From the NCBI GenBank assembly GCA_965247425.1, contig OZ252023.1, positions 6,347,618 through 6,411,617 on the forward strand: DNA of 64,000 bases. The letters run 5' to 3'. Position 1 is the first letter of the stretch; each line of letters opens with the position of its first letter. Under the pieces are notes generated by a model. That model had not been told where the DNA came from. It saw only the letters and a program-made list of their open reading frames with translations, and did no database searches. The DNA comes from CAZOZZ01 sp965247425 (lineage in GTDB: Bacteria > Acidobacteriota > Terriglobia > 20CM-2-55-15). Position numbers and translations under genes: made by a program. Below are positions 26,269-35,179 of the stretch, piece after piece.

Positions 26269-28070
26269 ACAAGCCGTTCAGTCATAAGTCCCTCGACAGC
26301 CTGCGGAGGCGCGGACCGGACCAGATCGGATTCTGGGCAGACAGTTACGTCCAGATCGCCCACTCCCGCCTCGCCATCATCGGGCTCGACGAACGGAGCG
26401 CTGAGCCGCTGGAAAACGAGAGGCATGTCCTTGCGTTCAACGGCGAGATTTACAATTTCAACGAAATCCGCTTGAGGTTGCAGGCGAAGGGCGTGCAAAT
26501 TCAAGGTGGTAACGACGCCGAAGTCCTCCTGCATGCCTGGTCCGAGTGGGGGCCGGCAGTGCTCGGAGAACTGACCGGATTCTGGTCTTTCGTCATCTAT
26601 GACAAGGTGGAGCGTCGACTGACGCTCGTGCGCGATCAGTTTGGAGTCAAGCCCCTCTACTACTCCTACGACGAGACCGGGTTGTGCATCTCTTCTATGA
26701 TCCGCACCATCCGGGAAGTTGTCGGCGAGTCCTTCGATCTGGATTACACGACCATCTCCGAATACGTCCGGTACCAACTCACGTTCGGCGACAAGACGTT
26801 TTTCAAGCAGGTCAAGAAGGTCATGCCGGGTCACATGGTGGATATCGATCTCCGAACCGGAAATGTCAAGAACACCTCATATGAGGATATCTTGACGCCC
26901 AGTCACGACGCCGAAAACACCGCCACGCCGCGTTGGATCGAGGAGACGCGCCAACTGCTCGCCGAATGCGTGTCCGAATCGACGATCGGAGACACGCCGT
27001 TCAGCACCCTGTGCAGTGGCGGTATCGATTCCAGTCTGGTGACGCGCCTGGCCGGTCCCGAGATGGCGTACCACTGCAACTACTCCGATCCGGATTGCAA
27101 CGAGACTTTTTATGCCCGGAAGGTCGTCGAAGACACCGACTCCCGCCTGTTCGTGGTGAATGCTCAGGAGTCTTTCGACCTTGTGTCACGACTCCAGAAC
27201 ATACTGGACGACTTCGACGAACTGACCGTCGGTTCAGTGATCCTTCCGCTCGATGATCTGCTTGGTCAGGTCAGCCGGCGTTACAAGGTGGTTCTGACCG
27301 GAACCGGTGGAGACGAGCTCTTCGGCGGTTACGTTCGATATCAGTTGGCGATGGGGGAGTGTCACCAGGAATCGTATCGCGGGCTGCATGAAAAAGTGCG
27401 GCGGCTTCCGCGTCTGGCGGACCGGTTCGAGTTCACACACCGTAAAGGCAACCCGGCGTTCTACACGTTTTACGACCCCACGGTCGAAGACACGTTTAAA
27501 CAGGCGCTCGCCGAACCCGCGGCCGACGCCGATGCTTTCGAGGTCATGCTGCAGTTCGACCGCCGTTATTTTCTTCCCGCCCTGCTCAACATCGACGACA
27601 AGATGTGTGCCCGGCACTCGATGGAAAGCCGGCCAAGCTTCCTGCATCAGAAACTAGTCCGTCACCTCAATCAACTGGATCCGCGAGCCCTTCGTCGCGG
27701 TGGCGAACTCAAGCCGCTTCTGTGCGACCTGGCTACTGGCGTCCTGCCGCATGACGTGGTTCACCGCCAGGATAAAATGGGATTTACAACACCCATCGGA
27801 ACGTTCGTCAACGAGTCATCGGACCGGATTCGCGAACAGATCACCGGATCGCGTTTCAAAGACCTGTACAATGTGCGTGGACTGAACATGCGGGCGGAAA
27901 ACAAGTTCTCTCGAGAAGTGTTCGGACTCCTGATGCTCGACCTCTGGTTGAACAGGTATGCGACGGCGCCCACACATGAAGTCGTCGACGACCCGATCAT
28001 GGTCTCTGGCGCGCCGGGCGCCGTGGTTGTGGGGCAGGTCCATGGAGGAGACTCTCCGAGGATATCGTAA
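26238..28070 (+). CDS. asnB: Asparagine synthetase, glutamine-hydrolysing
   Basis: 610 aa with the two usual domains. N-terminal glutaminase domain with Cys2 (MCGILITHS) exposed after Met removal, RRGPDQ, and FNGEIYNFNEIR. C-terminal synthetase domain with the ATP pyrophosphatase loop TLCSGGIDSSL near residue 257 and GTGGDELFGGY. It amidates a carboxylate with glutamine nitrogen. Placed between nucleotide-sugar enzymes and a transketolase pair, it may amidate a uronic acid or another glycan component, as asnB paralogues in O-antigen loci do, instead of making free asparagine. AGGAAG precedes the ATG. The first 31 bp overlap the epimerase gene. Confidence 0.88.
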   Translation: MCGILITHSVNKPFSHKSLDSLRRRGPDQIGFWADSYVQIAHSRLAIIGLDERSAEPLENERHVLAFNGEIYNFNEIRLRLQAKGVQIQGGNDAEVLLHAWSEWGPAVLGELTGFWSFVIYDKVERRLTLVRDQFGVKPLYYSYDETGLCISSMIRTIREVVGESFDLDYTTISEYVRYQLTFGDKTFFKQVKKVMPGHMVDIDLRTGNVKNTSYEDILTPSHDAENTATPRWIEETRQLLAECVSESTIGDTPFSTLCSGGIDSSLVTRLAGPEMAYHCNYSDPDCNETFYARKVVEDTDSRLFVVNAQESFDLVSRLQNILDDFDELTVGSVILPLDDLLGQVSRRYKVVLTGTGGDELFGGYVRYQLAMGECHQESYRGLHEKVRRLPRLADRFEFTHRKGNPAFYTFYDPTVEDTFKQALAEPAADADAFEVMLQFDRRYFLPALLNIDDKMCARHSMESRPSFLHQKLVRHLNQLDPRALRRGGELKPLLCDLATGVLPHDVVHRQDKMGFTTPIGTFVNESSDRIREQITGSRFKDLYNVRGLNMRAENKFSREVFGLLMLDLWLNRYATAPTHEVVDDPIMVSGAPGAVVVGQVHGGDSPRIS

Positions 28071-28154
28071 GCGGTGTGTGAAAGGGCTTGATAGAACCAC
28101 AAGTTCAAGACAGTGGCATGAACAACATCACCGAGCCCCGGTGAACGGGGAATG

Positions 28155-28161
28155 AAGGAGG
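28155..28161 (+). promoter_or_regulatory. Shine-Dalgarno AAGGAGG fixing the start at GTG 28167
   Basis: AAGGAGG ends 5 nt before GTG 28167. An ATG at 28152 in the same frame lies upstream of the motif and has only GGGGA before it, so the GTG is the better start for the split transketolase. Confidence 0.6.
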
Positions 28162-28166
28162 ATATC

Positions 28167-29028
28167 GTGGACGTGGGTACGAATGGCAGTATCGCAAGCC
28201 TTGAGGATCGATGCCACCAATTGGGGCAGCGCATGTTGCGAATGTGCATTGAGGGCGGGAAGGGGCACGTGTCGTCATCTCTGTCTTGTCTGGAGATTTT
28301 TGTGGCCCTGTACCATGGGGGCATTCTCAGGAGTTGACCGAGATAACCCGGATTGGCCCGGTCGCGATCGGTTTGTATTGAGCAAGGGACAGGCTAGTCC
28401 GATGCTCTACAACGTCCTCGCGGATTTTGGGTTCTTCGACACCGCCTGGTTAGACACGTTCAACAAGGAGGGTGGCAGGTTTGCAGTGCATCTGCAGAAG
28501 TCTGTGCCTGGTGTGGAAATAACAGCCGGCTCACTTGGGCAGGGCTTCGGTACGGCGGTGGGTATGGCCCTAGCGGCCAGACAGAATATGAAAACTCATA
28601 TGGTTTATGCCGTACTCGGCGACGGTGAGTTGTACGAGGGAAGCATCTGGGAAACCGCGATGTTCGCGAGCCACCAACGGTTAAATAATCTTGTCACCAT
28701 CATTGACAGGAATAACCAATGTACGACGGATTTTACGGAAAACCTCATTGAACTCGAGCCCCTTGCCGATCGGTGGAAGGCATTTGGCTACGAAGTGGTG
28801 GAAGTCGATGGCCACTCGGTTAAGGACCTCCTCGGTACTTTGACGCCCCTCAAGAGTCGTCGGAGCCATCGGCCGACTGTGGTGATCGCCCACACGGAGA
28901 AGGCACATGGTATTCCTTCCATGTCTTATGATCCGATGTGGCATGGACGTACTCCATTAGGGAACGATGCTCGAATCGCTACGAAGGAATTGAGCCAAAA
29001 GAAGGACGGTCAAAGATGGACGGTTTAA
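28167..29028 (+). pseudogene. Transketolase N-terminal subunit, frameshifted
   Basis: Reads as one ~285-aa protein across a frame change. First frame: LGQRMLRMCIEGGKGHVSSS to VALYHGGILR, then a stop at 28337. Second frame resumes with VDRDNPDWPGRDRFVLSKGQ and continues through the thiamine-diphosphate motif LGDGELYEGSIWE...IIDRNN to 29028. The break lies between 28317 and 28333; removing one base (for example the A of AGG-AGT) restores ILRVDRDNPDW. It would pair with the C-terminal subunit to form a two-gene transketolase, transferring two-carbon units between sugars. One extra base may be a sequencing error or true inactivation. Confidence 0.8.
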
Positions 29029-29975
29029 CTCAGCGCGACGCCTTGTTCGGACGTCTTTATGAAATCGCCAGGGACGACTCCGATGTTGTGATTGTTGCTG
29101 CGGACATGAGTGCACCTGCGCTCGATCGTTTCCGAGTGGAGATGCCGCAGCAGTTCGTAAACGTTGGCATTGCAGAACAGAATGCCATTCTGGTTGGATC
29201 TGGTCTGGCGCTCGAGGGTAAGAAGGTCTTCACCTATGCGATCAGCCCTTTCATCACGTTGCGTTGCATCGAGATCATCCGCGTGTCCTGCCTGATACAG
29301 GATGCGCCTATAACGGTAATCGGCATGAGTACGGGGCTTGGTTACTCCACGGATGGTCCGACGCATCATTTGCTTGAAGACATTGCTGTCATGAGAGCAT
29401 TTCCAGGTATTCGAACGATCAGTTTGACAGACAGCGCCATGGCCGGGGCTTATGCGGACATCTCCGTCCGGAACACAAGTGGAGTGCTTTACCTGCGTGT
29501 CGACAAAGATATCTACCCCGACGTCTACTCTCCAGCTTCTGATTTCTCAAGGGGGCTTTCTCGGCTCAGAGAGGGCTCAATGGGGACGATCGTGGCAACT
29601 GGCCCGATGGTGCATCAAGCCCTCGAGGTCGCCGACAATCTACGCGAAGAGGGCATTGACGTTGGTGTTGTCGATCTTTTCGAGATCCCGATTCACACTT
29701 CGGAGTTTCTCGACGCGGTCGCAGGCACGCCCGCAATCGTGACCGTCGAGGAGCACTTCCTGCCCGGCGGCCTCGGTAGTGCTGTCGTTGAGACGCTGAG
29801 CGACGCCGACATGAAGATGCCCGTGCGGCGAGTCGGACTTTCCATGGCCGATGGTTACGAGCCGTCCTATCAGTACGGTGGCCGCGAGATAACTCGTGCT
29901 CACTACGGTCTTGACGCGGAGTGCATCACCAGGGCGGTCAAAGAGACCGTTGGGCGACCGGTCGCAATGGCGTAG
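29016..29975 (+). CDS. Transketolase C-terminal subunit
   Basis: 319 aa from the ATG at 29016, which overlaps the N-terminal subunit by 13 bp. Contains the pyrimidine-binding domain (VIVAADMSAPALDRFRVEMP, FVNVGIAEQNAILVGSGLAL with the catalytic Glu, GPTHHLLEDIAVMRA) and the C-terminal transketolase domain (VGVVDLFEIPIHT, VEEHFLPGGLGSAV). In glycan gene clusters, such split transketolases are thought to supply unusual or branched sugars, while housekeeping copies serve the pentose phosphate pathway. This copy looks intact. Confidence 0.88.
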   Translation: MDGLTQRDALFGRLYEIARDDSDVVIVAADMSAPALDRFRVEMPQQFVNVGIAEQNAILVGSGLALEGKKVFTYAISPFITLRCIEIIRVSCLIQDAPITVIGMSTGLGYSTDGPTHHLLEDIAVMRAFPGIRTISLTDSAMAGAYADISVRNTSGVLYLRVDKDIYPDVYSPASDFSRGLSRLREGSMGTIVATGPMVHQALEVADNLREEGIDVGVVDLFEIPIHTSEFLDAVAGTPAIVTVEEHFLPGGLGSAVVETLSDADMKMPVRRVGLSMADGYEPSYQYGGREITRAHYGLDAECITRAVKETVGRPVAMA

Positions 29976-30022
29976 AAGGGACACATAAGCAGGAATTACT
30001 TCAGCAATTGGGTGGACGAATT

Positions 30023-30781
30023 ATGAAACAGGTCACATTCGGTGGAATGAACTACGGAAGCGGCGAGGAGAACGAGGCTCGCGACCACTTTGTGGAGCAC
30101 TACAGGAACAGTCCAATCCCGGATGACCAGGTCATCATGAACCTGGGAATGTTCTTGAACTCCAAGAGCCTGTCGAGGCTCCTGTTCATGGATTTCCTGT
30201 ATAGACAGGCCATTGACGTTCAAGGCGTCATCATGGACTTCGGTACTCGATGGGGTCAGAACATGTCGATGTTCACGGCCATGCGGGGGATTTACGAACC
30301 CTTCAATCGCCACAAGAAAATAATCGGATTTGACACGTTCGAGGGCTTTCCTTCCGTGAGTGCGGTCGATGGGTCTTCAGAGATGATGCGGGAAGGCAAT
30401 ATCAAAGTCACGGAAGGGTACGTTCATTACCTGGACAGGTTGCTTGAGTTACAGGAAAAGGACAACCCACTCGGCCACATCCGGAAGCACGATTTCGCGG
30501 TTGGCGATGCATGTGTGACCGTCAATCAATACCTGGAAGATAGTCCCGAAACAATCGTGGCTCTTGCGTACTTTGACTTCGATCTGTATGAACCCACCAA
30601 GGCGTGCCTTGAGGCGATTCGCCCCAGACTGGTCAAAGGGTCCGTCCTGGGTTTCGACGAACTGAACGACCCGGACTCCCCCGGAGAGACAGCGGCATTG
30701 ATGGAGGTTTTTGGATTGAATAATATCTCTCTGCGAAGGTATCGATACGCCTCCCGTGTGTCGTACTTCATCGTCGAATAA
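30023..30781 (+). CDS. TylF/MycF-like SAM-dependent methyltransferase
   Basis: 252 aa from the ATG at 30023. Family signature IIGFDTFEGFP near residue 112 and AYFDFDLYEPTKACLEAIRP near residue 190, with metal-binding acidic residues as in macrocin O-methyltransferases. DFGTRWGQNMSMF is the SAM-binding loop, though the glycine pattern is reduced. It most likely O-methylates a sugar hydroxyl of the glycan made by this cluster. It stands 47 bp after the transketolase gene and 76 bp before the radical SAM gene, in one direction. Confidence 0.85.
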   Translation: MKQVTFGGMNYGSGEENEARDHFVEHYRNSPIPDDQVIMNLGMFLNSKSLSRLLFMDFLYRQAIDVQGVIMDFGTRWGQNMSMFTAMRGIYEPFNRHKKIIGFDTFEGFPSVSAVDGSSEMMREGNIKVTEGYVHYLDRLLELQEKDNPLGHIRKHDFAVGDACVTVNQYLEDSPETIVALAYFDFDLYEPTKACLEAIRPRLVKGSVLGFDELNDPDSPGETAALMEVFGLNNISLRRYRYASRVSYFIVE

Positions 30782-30857
30782 CAGCGACGTCGTGCCGTGA
30801 ACGCGTCATACCTGACATTCTGCAGATCTTGCCCCCCAAGACTGCCGGCAACACTAA

Positions 30858-32384
30858 ATGAAAATTCTGTACACCATTGATGAGCTCGGCTACGCGGACC
30901 ATATTGCCATCTCATATCTGTCCGGCGTGTCAAACTCCCTGGGTCATGAAAGTCATTTTTGTACGATTGACCGAATGAACCTGGATGATGAAGTGAAGAG
31001 AGTCCGTCCGGACGTTGTTGCCTATTCATTTCATAATTCTGGTTTCAATGACATCGTCAAAGCACATCATGAGGCGAGGCAACATCATCAATTTGTCTCC
31101 ATTGGAGGTGGCCCCGACCCTACTTTTTCTCCAGAGAAATTTCCTGAAACAGGGATGGATGCCTACTGCGTAGGAGAAGGAGAAGGGCCCTGGGCGGATT
31201 TCCTGAATGCGATCGAAGCGGGAAGGCCTTTCGACGACATCCCCAACTTGATTACGGACAAAGGTGCGAACCCCGTTAGATCATTACCACAAAATCTTGA
31301 CGACCTGCCCATGCCGGACAGGGATCTGGTGATCGCCAACTCCTACCTGAAGAACGCTTCCAAAAAGACCTTTTATCTGACGCGCGGCTGTCCCTTCAAA
31401 TGCACGTACTGCTACAACAACATGTTTCACTCCATGTACAGAGGGAAGGGAAAGTTCGTCCGCAGGTTTTCCGTCGACCGAGTGATCGCGGAAATGAAAG
31501 ACGTTCAATCAAAGTACAAGATGGACTTTGTCAGAATTGGCGATGATCTTTTCGCGATCAGAATCGATGACTGGCTTGAAGAATTCGCCGAAAAATATTC
31601 CAGGGAAATCGGCGTTCCCTTCAATTGCTATCTCCGACTGGATATTGTTGACCGACGCCTGCTGAAAGCTCTTAAAAAAGCCGGGTGCTATTCCGTCAAG
31701 TTGTCACTGGACAGTACGAATGAGAACGTCAGGGAAAACATATTGAAAAGAGGGGCCGGCCGCGGCCGTGACTTAAACCAGTTGGTAGAAAACGTGAGGT
31801 TGTTCAGGGAATACGGAATCAATACATGGGTGAATTACATGCTGGCTGTTCCCGGGTCATCCTTGCAGGACGACATTGATACAATTCATTTCAGCAAGAA
31901 AGCCAATGTGACATTGCCGCACTACTCCACCCTTGTCCCAACGAAGGGCGTGGCCATTCATGATTATTGCAAGGAAAAGGGCCTCCTTGATCCGAATGTG
32001 GACTATGACGATATGAGTGGAGTTGCCGAACCTTCCAAACTGCTCGGATTCTCGGAGAAGAGAAAAAGAGTTTCATACAATGTTTATTTGTTAGGACCTT
32101 TTGTTACGAGGTTCCCGGGCCAGCTATATCGGTTAGGCATACTGATAATTAGATTTGTGCCACCCAATCGTCTTTTCAAATGGATCAGAAATCGTTTCTT
32201 TGAATATTACAACGAACACAAGATTTTCAAGCTGGATCCCAAGGAAGACTCCTTGGCCAAGCCTTCTCGAGAGGCTTTTGGAGAAAGGAAACAGGAAAAG
32301 ACTGTCGTAAATTCTTTTCTTCATGGGAAAAAGATAACTTCACAACGGTTGACTGAGTTTGCCGAGTCCGATTTTTGGAAATAG
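30858..32384 (+). CDS. Radical SAM protein with cobalamin-binding-like N-terminus
   Basis: 508 aa. Residues 1-140 resemble the Rossmann-type B12-binding domain of BchE-like radical SAM enzymes (VRPDVVAYSFHNSGFNDIV, VSIGGGPDPTF, CVGEGEG), without an obvious DxHxxG histidine motif. The [4Fe-4S] motif C178-x3-C182-x2-C185 is in LTRGCPFKCTYCYNN. The SAM-binding barrel follows, and the C-terminus is basic with hydrophobic stretches. Chemistry is open: methylation, rearrangement or cyclisation. It is noticeably less GC-rich than its neighbours, with many AAA and ATT codons, which suggests recent transfer. It converges on the GT-B gene with a 17-bp gap. Confidence 0.85.
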   Translation: MKILYTIDELGYADHIAISYLSGVSNSLGHESHFCTIDRMNLDDEVKRVRPDVVAYSFHNSGFNDIVKAHHEARQHHQFVSIGGGPDPTFSPEKFPETGMDAYCVGEGEGPWADFLNAIEAGRPFDDIPNLITDKGANPVRSLPQNLDDLPMPDRDLVIANSYLKNASKKTFYLTRGCPFKCTYCYNNMFHSMYRGKGKFVRRFSVDRVIAEMKDVQSKYKMDFVRIGDDLFAIRIDDWLEEFAEKYSREIGVPFNCYLRLDIVDRRLLKALKKAGCYSVKLSLDSTNENVRENILKRGAGRGRDLNQLVENVRLFREYGINTWVNYMLAVPGSSLQDDIDTIHFSKKANVTLPHYSTLVPTKGVAIHDYCKEKGLLDPNVDYDDMSGVAEPSKLLGFSEKRKRVSYNVYLLGPFVTRFPGQLYRLGILIIRFVPPNRLFKWIRNRFFEYYNEHKIFKLDPKEDSLAKPSREAFGERKQEKTVVNSFLHGKKITSQRLTEFAESDFWK

Positions 32385-32405
32385 TGAAGTAAAATTTTGG
32401 TTCAC
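32384..32405. terminator. Short inverted repeat between convergent genes
   Basis: GTGAAGTAAAATTTTGGTTCAC: GTGAA pairs with TTCAC and AAAA with TTTT around the radical SAM stop and the GT-B stop. It could act as a weak terminator in both directions. The stem is short and interrupted. Confidence 0.35.
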
Positions 32406-33820
32406 GTCTCCATACCGTCAATAAGTTCCTGAACGAAATCCATGTACTTGGCGCCCAGACCCTGGGGTCGAAATTCGGCTTGGAAGCGGGTCTTGAGGAT
32501 CTGGCCGTAGTGGGTCCGAAGATGCGGGGCGTCGATCAATCTGTCTGCGATTCGAACGTATTCATCTTCGTCGTCGGCGAGCAGGTCGGGTATTTCGGCC
32601 AGTTCCGCGCCGACGTTGTGATGCGTGGCATGGGGATACTTCCGGATGACCGTCGGGATCGATGCGGCCATCGCTTCGAGGACCGACTGACCAGCCGACA
32701 CCGGGAAGGAGTTGAGGTAGACGTCGACCATTCCCAGCAACCCTGCAACATCGGGAACGAAGTCTACAAACCGTATCCGGTCGATTAGTTTCTCGGTTTC
32801 AAAGAACTTTCGAATCGGAACCTGGTCTCCGGCTCCGGCAATGACATGGTAAAGATCCGGATGTCGGCGAAGAATCCGGGCGATGGTTTCCAGATGTATC
32901 GTTTCGGAAACCTTGAAGAGGTTCCCGAAAGTGGCTGAAACTGTCCCGGCCGCTTCCAGCCCGAGTTCAGAACGCGACATTGGCGTCGCGACGGCCAGCC
33001 GATCTTCGATATCCGATATCAATGGGATCCATCGTTTGGGTCGGTGCGGCAGGAGGGTTCGCTCCAGGCCATTCTGAAACAGGTGTGCAAAGCCTTCGAA
33101 CAGGTCCGCGCTGACTTCCTCGGCGTGGTTGACGTTGATTTGAATCGATGCGGGATGGAGCGCGGCGACGCGAACGGTAATCTGTTCCGACGCCCCGCAG
33201 TGATAGAGGACGATGTCGATGTCACTCGCACGAATCGCTTTCCCAATGCGAGCAGCACGCTCGAAAAAGTCGCCTTCGATTTCCGCAACAGTGACGCCGG
33301 CTTCAACCGGTGGCGGTTTGGATTGAACGATGCCCGGCGGGTTCAGGAACCACGCCGCGGTCCATTCGGTCGTAAAAACATGAGATTCGACGCCGGACTG
33401 CCGTAAGGACTTGGCTAACAGTTGGATGTACAAACTCGGCGCATGACCGGGAAGAAAACAGCCGATCACGTGTGCGACCCTGTCGGTGCGGATGTCGCCT
33501 CGAGCCTTGTGTACTCCCGGACGAGCCATGGAGCCGTGCCAGTCCGAGATTTCCTGAACTTTCTCCAGATCGACGCCGGTGAGAATCGAGCGCTGGAAAT
33601 AGTCGGCTGCCAATCCGGGGTTCCTTGCCGACAGGGTGTCGCCGATCTTGAACGAGACGTCCCGTAACGCGGGGCTGTTTATCTGGTGGAGTGCTACCGT
33701 GTATGCGTGGTTCAGAACATCAGAGCCGAACCGGTTCTTCTCAACCAGACTTCCAAGTAGACCGGCGGCTTTCTCGAAATTACCGGCCCGTAGCGCCTCG
33801 AGTGCTTCTTGCTGCGACAT
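32402..33820 (-). CDS. TPR-containing GT-B glycosyltransferase
   Basis: 472 aa. The first ~110 residues are alpha-helical repeats (EALEALRAGNFEKAAGLLGSL is TPR-like). The rest is a GT-B fold: VIGCFLPGHAPSLYIQLLAKSL opens the N-terminal Rossmann lobe; the C-terminal lobe has ATFGNLFKVSETIHLETIARIL, RIRFVDFVPDVAGLLGMVDVYLNSFPVSAGQSVLEAM with the donor-binding S-A-G-Q-S-x-x-E. This layout resembles O-GlcNAc-transferase-like and HMW1C-like enzymes. It would glycosylate a protein or glycan in the cytoplasm. It is transcribed away from the interrupted glycosyltransferase gene that begins at 34050. Confidence 0.83.
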   Translation of the reverse strand: MSQQEALEALRAGNFEKAAGLLGSLVEKNRFGSDVLNHAYTVALHQINSPALRDVSFKIGDTLSARNPGLAADYFQRSILTGVDLEKVQEISDWHGSMARPGVHKARGDIRTDRVAHVIGCFLPGHAPSLYIQLLAKSLRQSGVESHVFTTEWTAAWFLNPPGIVQSKPPPVEAGVTVAEIEGDFFERAARIGKAIRASDIDIVLYHCGASEQITVRVAALHPASIQINVNHAEEVSADLFEGFAHLFQNGLERTLLPHRPKRWIPLISDIEDRLAVATPMSRSELGLEAAGTVSATFGNLFKVSETIHLETIARILRRHPDLYHVIAGAGDQVPIRKFFETEKLIDRIRFVDFVPDVAGLLGMVDVYLNSFPVSAGQSVLEAMAASIPTVIRKYPHATHHNVGAELAEIPDLLADDEDEYVRIADRLIDAPHLRTHYGQILKTRFQAEFRPQGLGAKYMDFVQELIDGMET

Positions 33821-34049
33821 CCGGTGTCCTCACATCTCCATGCAGTTCTTGCAAGCTCCATTCCTTCTGATCCACAAACCGAGTGTAACGATACTACGGC
33901 CGAGTGTTCCGGACCAATAGGACCAGACACGGCAGCCTTCTCCGGCATGAAGCGTTTTCGGAGAACGCCGATCAGAAGAAATCGACATGGAAGTCGCCAG
34001 GTCTATTTCTGCTCACATTTTGTTACGATCTGTCTAGGGAGCCGGAAAT

Positions 34050-34067
34050 TTGTCAGGGAGACCTTAC
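34050..34067 (+). pseudogene. Detached 5' end of the glycosyltransferase-like gene interrupted by IS21
   Basis: TTG at 34050, preceded by AGGGAG (34036-34041), starts TTG-TCA-GGG-AGA-CCT-TAC. The CCT-TAC is the 6-bp target duplication. In frame with it, the reading continues at 38566 as GTT-TCA-TTC-GTC in the gene that follows the IS. Reconstructed start: MSGRPYVSFVLYCRND. An in-frame TAG at 34035 shows that the gene did not start earlier. Confidence 0.65.
34062..34067. repeat. Target duplication CCTTAC, left copy (IS21 copy 1)
   Basis: CCTTAC at 34062-34067 and 38560-38565 directly flanks the element, whose ends are then TG...CA. The second copy of IS21 in this window has an independent 5-bp duplication, which confirms the ends. 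Confidence 0.85.
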
Positions 34068-34213
34068 TGGGTTTGTCCACCCGGTCTGGCCCACTTTTGA
34101 TCGTCTGATTTGGCCCACCCCCTCCTGTTAATAATTCCGAGTAGTGATAATTACCGTCGGGCCTGTGTTGTAGATGTGGGAAAGCCGAGCGCCCTTGGCG
34201 AGGCTTTTCCAAG

Positions 34214-34250
34214 CGCTGTGGGAATCCTGGTTTTTAGGATTTCCACAGCG
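34214..34250 (-). terminator. Hairpin downstream of istB (copy 1)
   Basis: CGCTGTGG, AATCCT and their complements form an interrupted 14-bp stem around TTTTT, 114 bp after the istB stop. The identical hairpin is at 58156-58192. No U tract follows, so termination is tentative. Confidence 0.45.
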
Positions 34251-34363
34251 CGTCATCTTCCACAGGCCTCCGTTTCTTTCTTTTTGGTTCTTTTTCTTTC
34301 TTTCGGGAAAAAACTCCGTTTCCAGGATCGCCCAGGATCGACGACCGCGCGGCGATCCGACCC

Positions 34364-35176
34364 TCAGGACGTGGTTTGTTTCGCGGGTTTCTCCTTTCCA
34401 GGCGGATGCCGTGGTTTCTGTCGTTTCTCCAACGTGCGCCGAAACCGGAAGGATTCGGTTCCGGTCTCGATGATGTGAGCGCGATCGGTTATCCGGTCCA
34501 GCAACGCCTTGCACAGCCGAACATTGGGAAACACCTGGGTCCATTCCGAGAACGGCAGATTCGTTGTCAAGATCACCGTCGCCCGCTCGGCTCGATCCGA
34601 GATGACTTGAAAGAGGAGTTCGGCGCCGAGGTCTGCCATCGGGACATAGCCGACTTCGTCGATGGCAATCAACTCGTATCGGAACCATCGGGCCAGAACC
34701 CGGCGGAACTGGTCGTTGTGTTGGGCCTCGACCAACTCGTTGATCAAGCCGGCGGCCGTCGTAAAGCGAACCCGCTTCTTCTGCCGACAAGCGGCCACGC
34801 ACAGTCCTGTGGCCAGGTGCGTCTTGCCCGTTCCACACTCCCCGATCAGGACGACAGGTTCGGCGTGTTCTAAATAGCCACCGTCTGCGAGTCCACGGAT
34901 CCGGTTGGCTGGAACCTTCGACCGCGAGAAGTCAAAGTCCTCGAGTGTCTTCATTCGAGGGAAACGTGCGGCTTGAATCCGCCGGGCCACGGTGTTCCGT
35001 TCGCGTTCTTCAACTTCCATCGCCAGCAAGGCTTCCAGATACCGTGTGTAGGTGTGCTCTTCCCGCTGGGCCTGCTCGGCCATGGCCGCAAACTGCGTTC
35101 CGATCGTGGGCGTCCGGAGAGCTTTACAGTACTGCTGAATCGCCGCCTGTTCGACCCCGCCGGCTGTGGCGGACAC
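34364..35176 (-). CDS. istB: IstB-like transposition helper ATPase (copy 1)
   Basis: 270 aa from the GTG at 35176, identical in sequence to the copy at 57230-58042 as far as read. AAA+ ATPase with Walker A GECGTGKTHLATG, Walker B LIAIDEVGY and a basic C-terminal tail. It helps IstA choose and join to target DNA. The IS1380 insertion at CTAG lies immediately before the GTG; the codon is preserved but istA no longer adjoins, so istA-coupled translation is lost. The frame now continues upstream into IS1380 and could be started there. Confidence 0.93.
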   Translation of the reverse strand: MSATAGGVEQAAIQQYCKALRTPTIGTQFAAMAEQAQREEHTYTRYLEALLAMEVEERERNTVARRIQAARFPRMKTLEDFDFSRSKVPANRIRGLADGGYLEHAEPVVLIGECGTGKTHLATGLCVAACRQKKRVRFTTAAGLINELVEAQHNDQFRRVLARWFRYELIAIDEVGYVPMADLGAELLFQVISDRAERATVILTTNLPFSEWTQVFPNVRLCKALLDRITDRAHIIETGTESFRFRRTLEKRQKPRHPPGKEKPAKQTTS

Positions 35177-35179
35177 TAG
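35176..35179. repeat. CTAG target duplication of IS1380, left copy
   Basis: CTAG occurs at 35176-35179 and 36918-36921. The uninterrupted sequence in IS21 copy 2 (57227-57230 region) has it once, at the istA-istB junction, proving the duplication. Confidence 0.93.
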
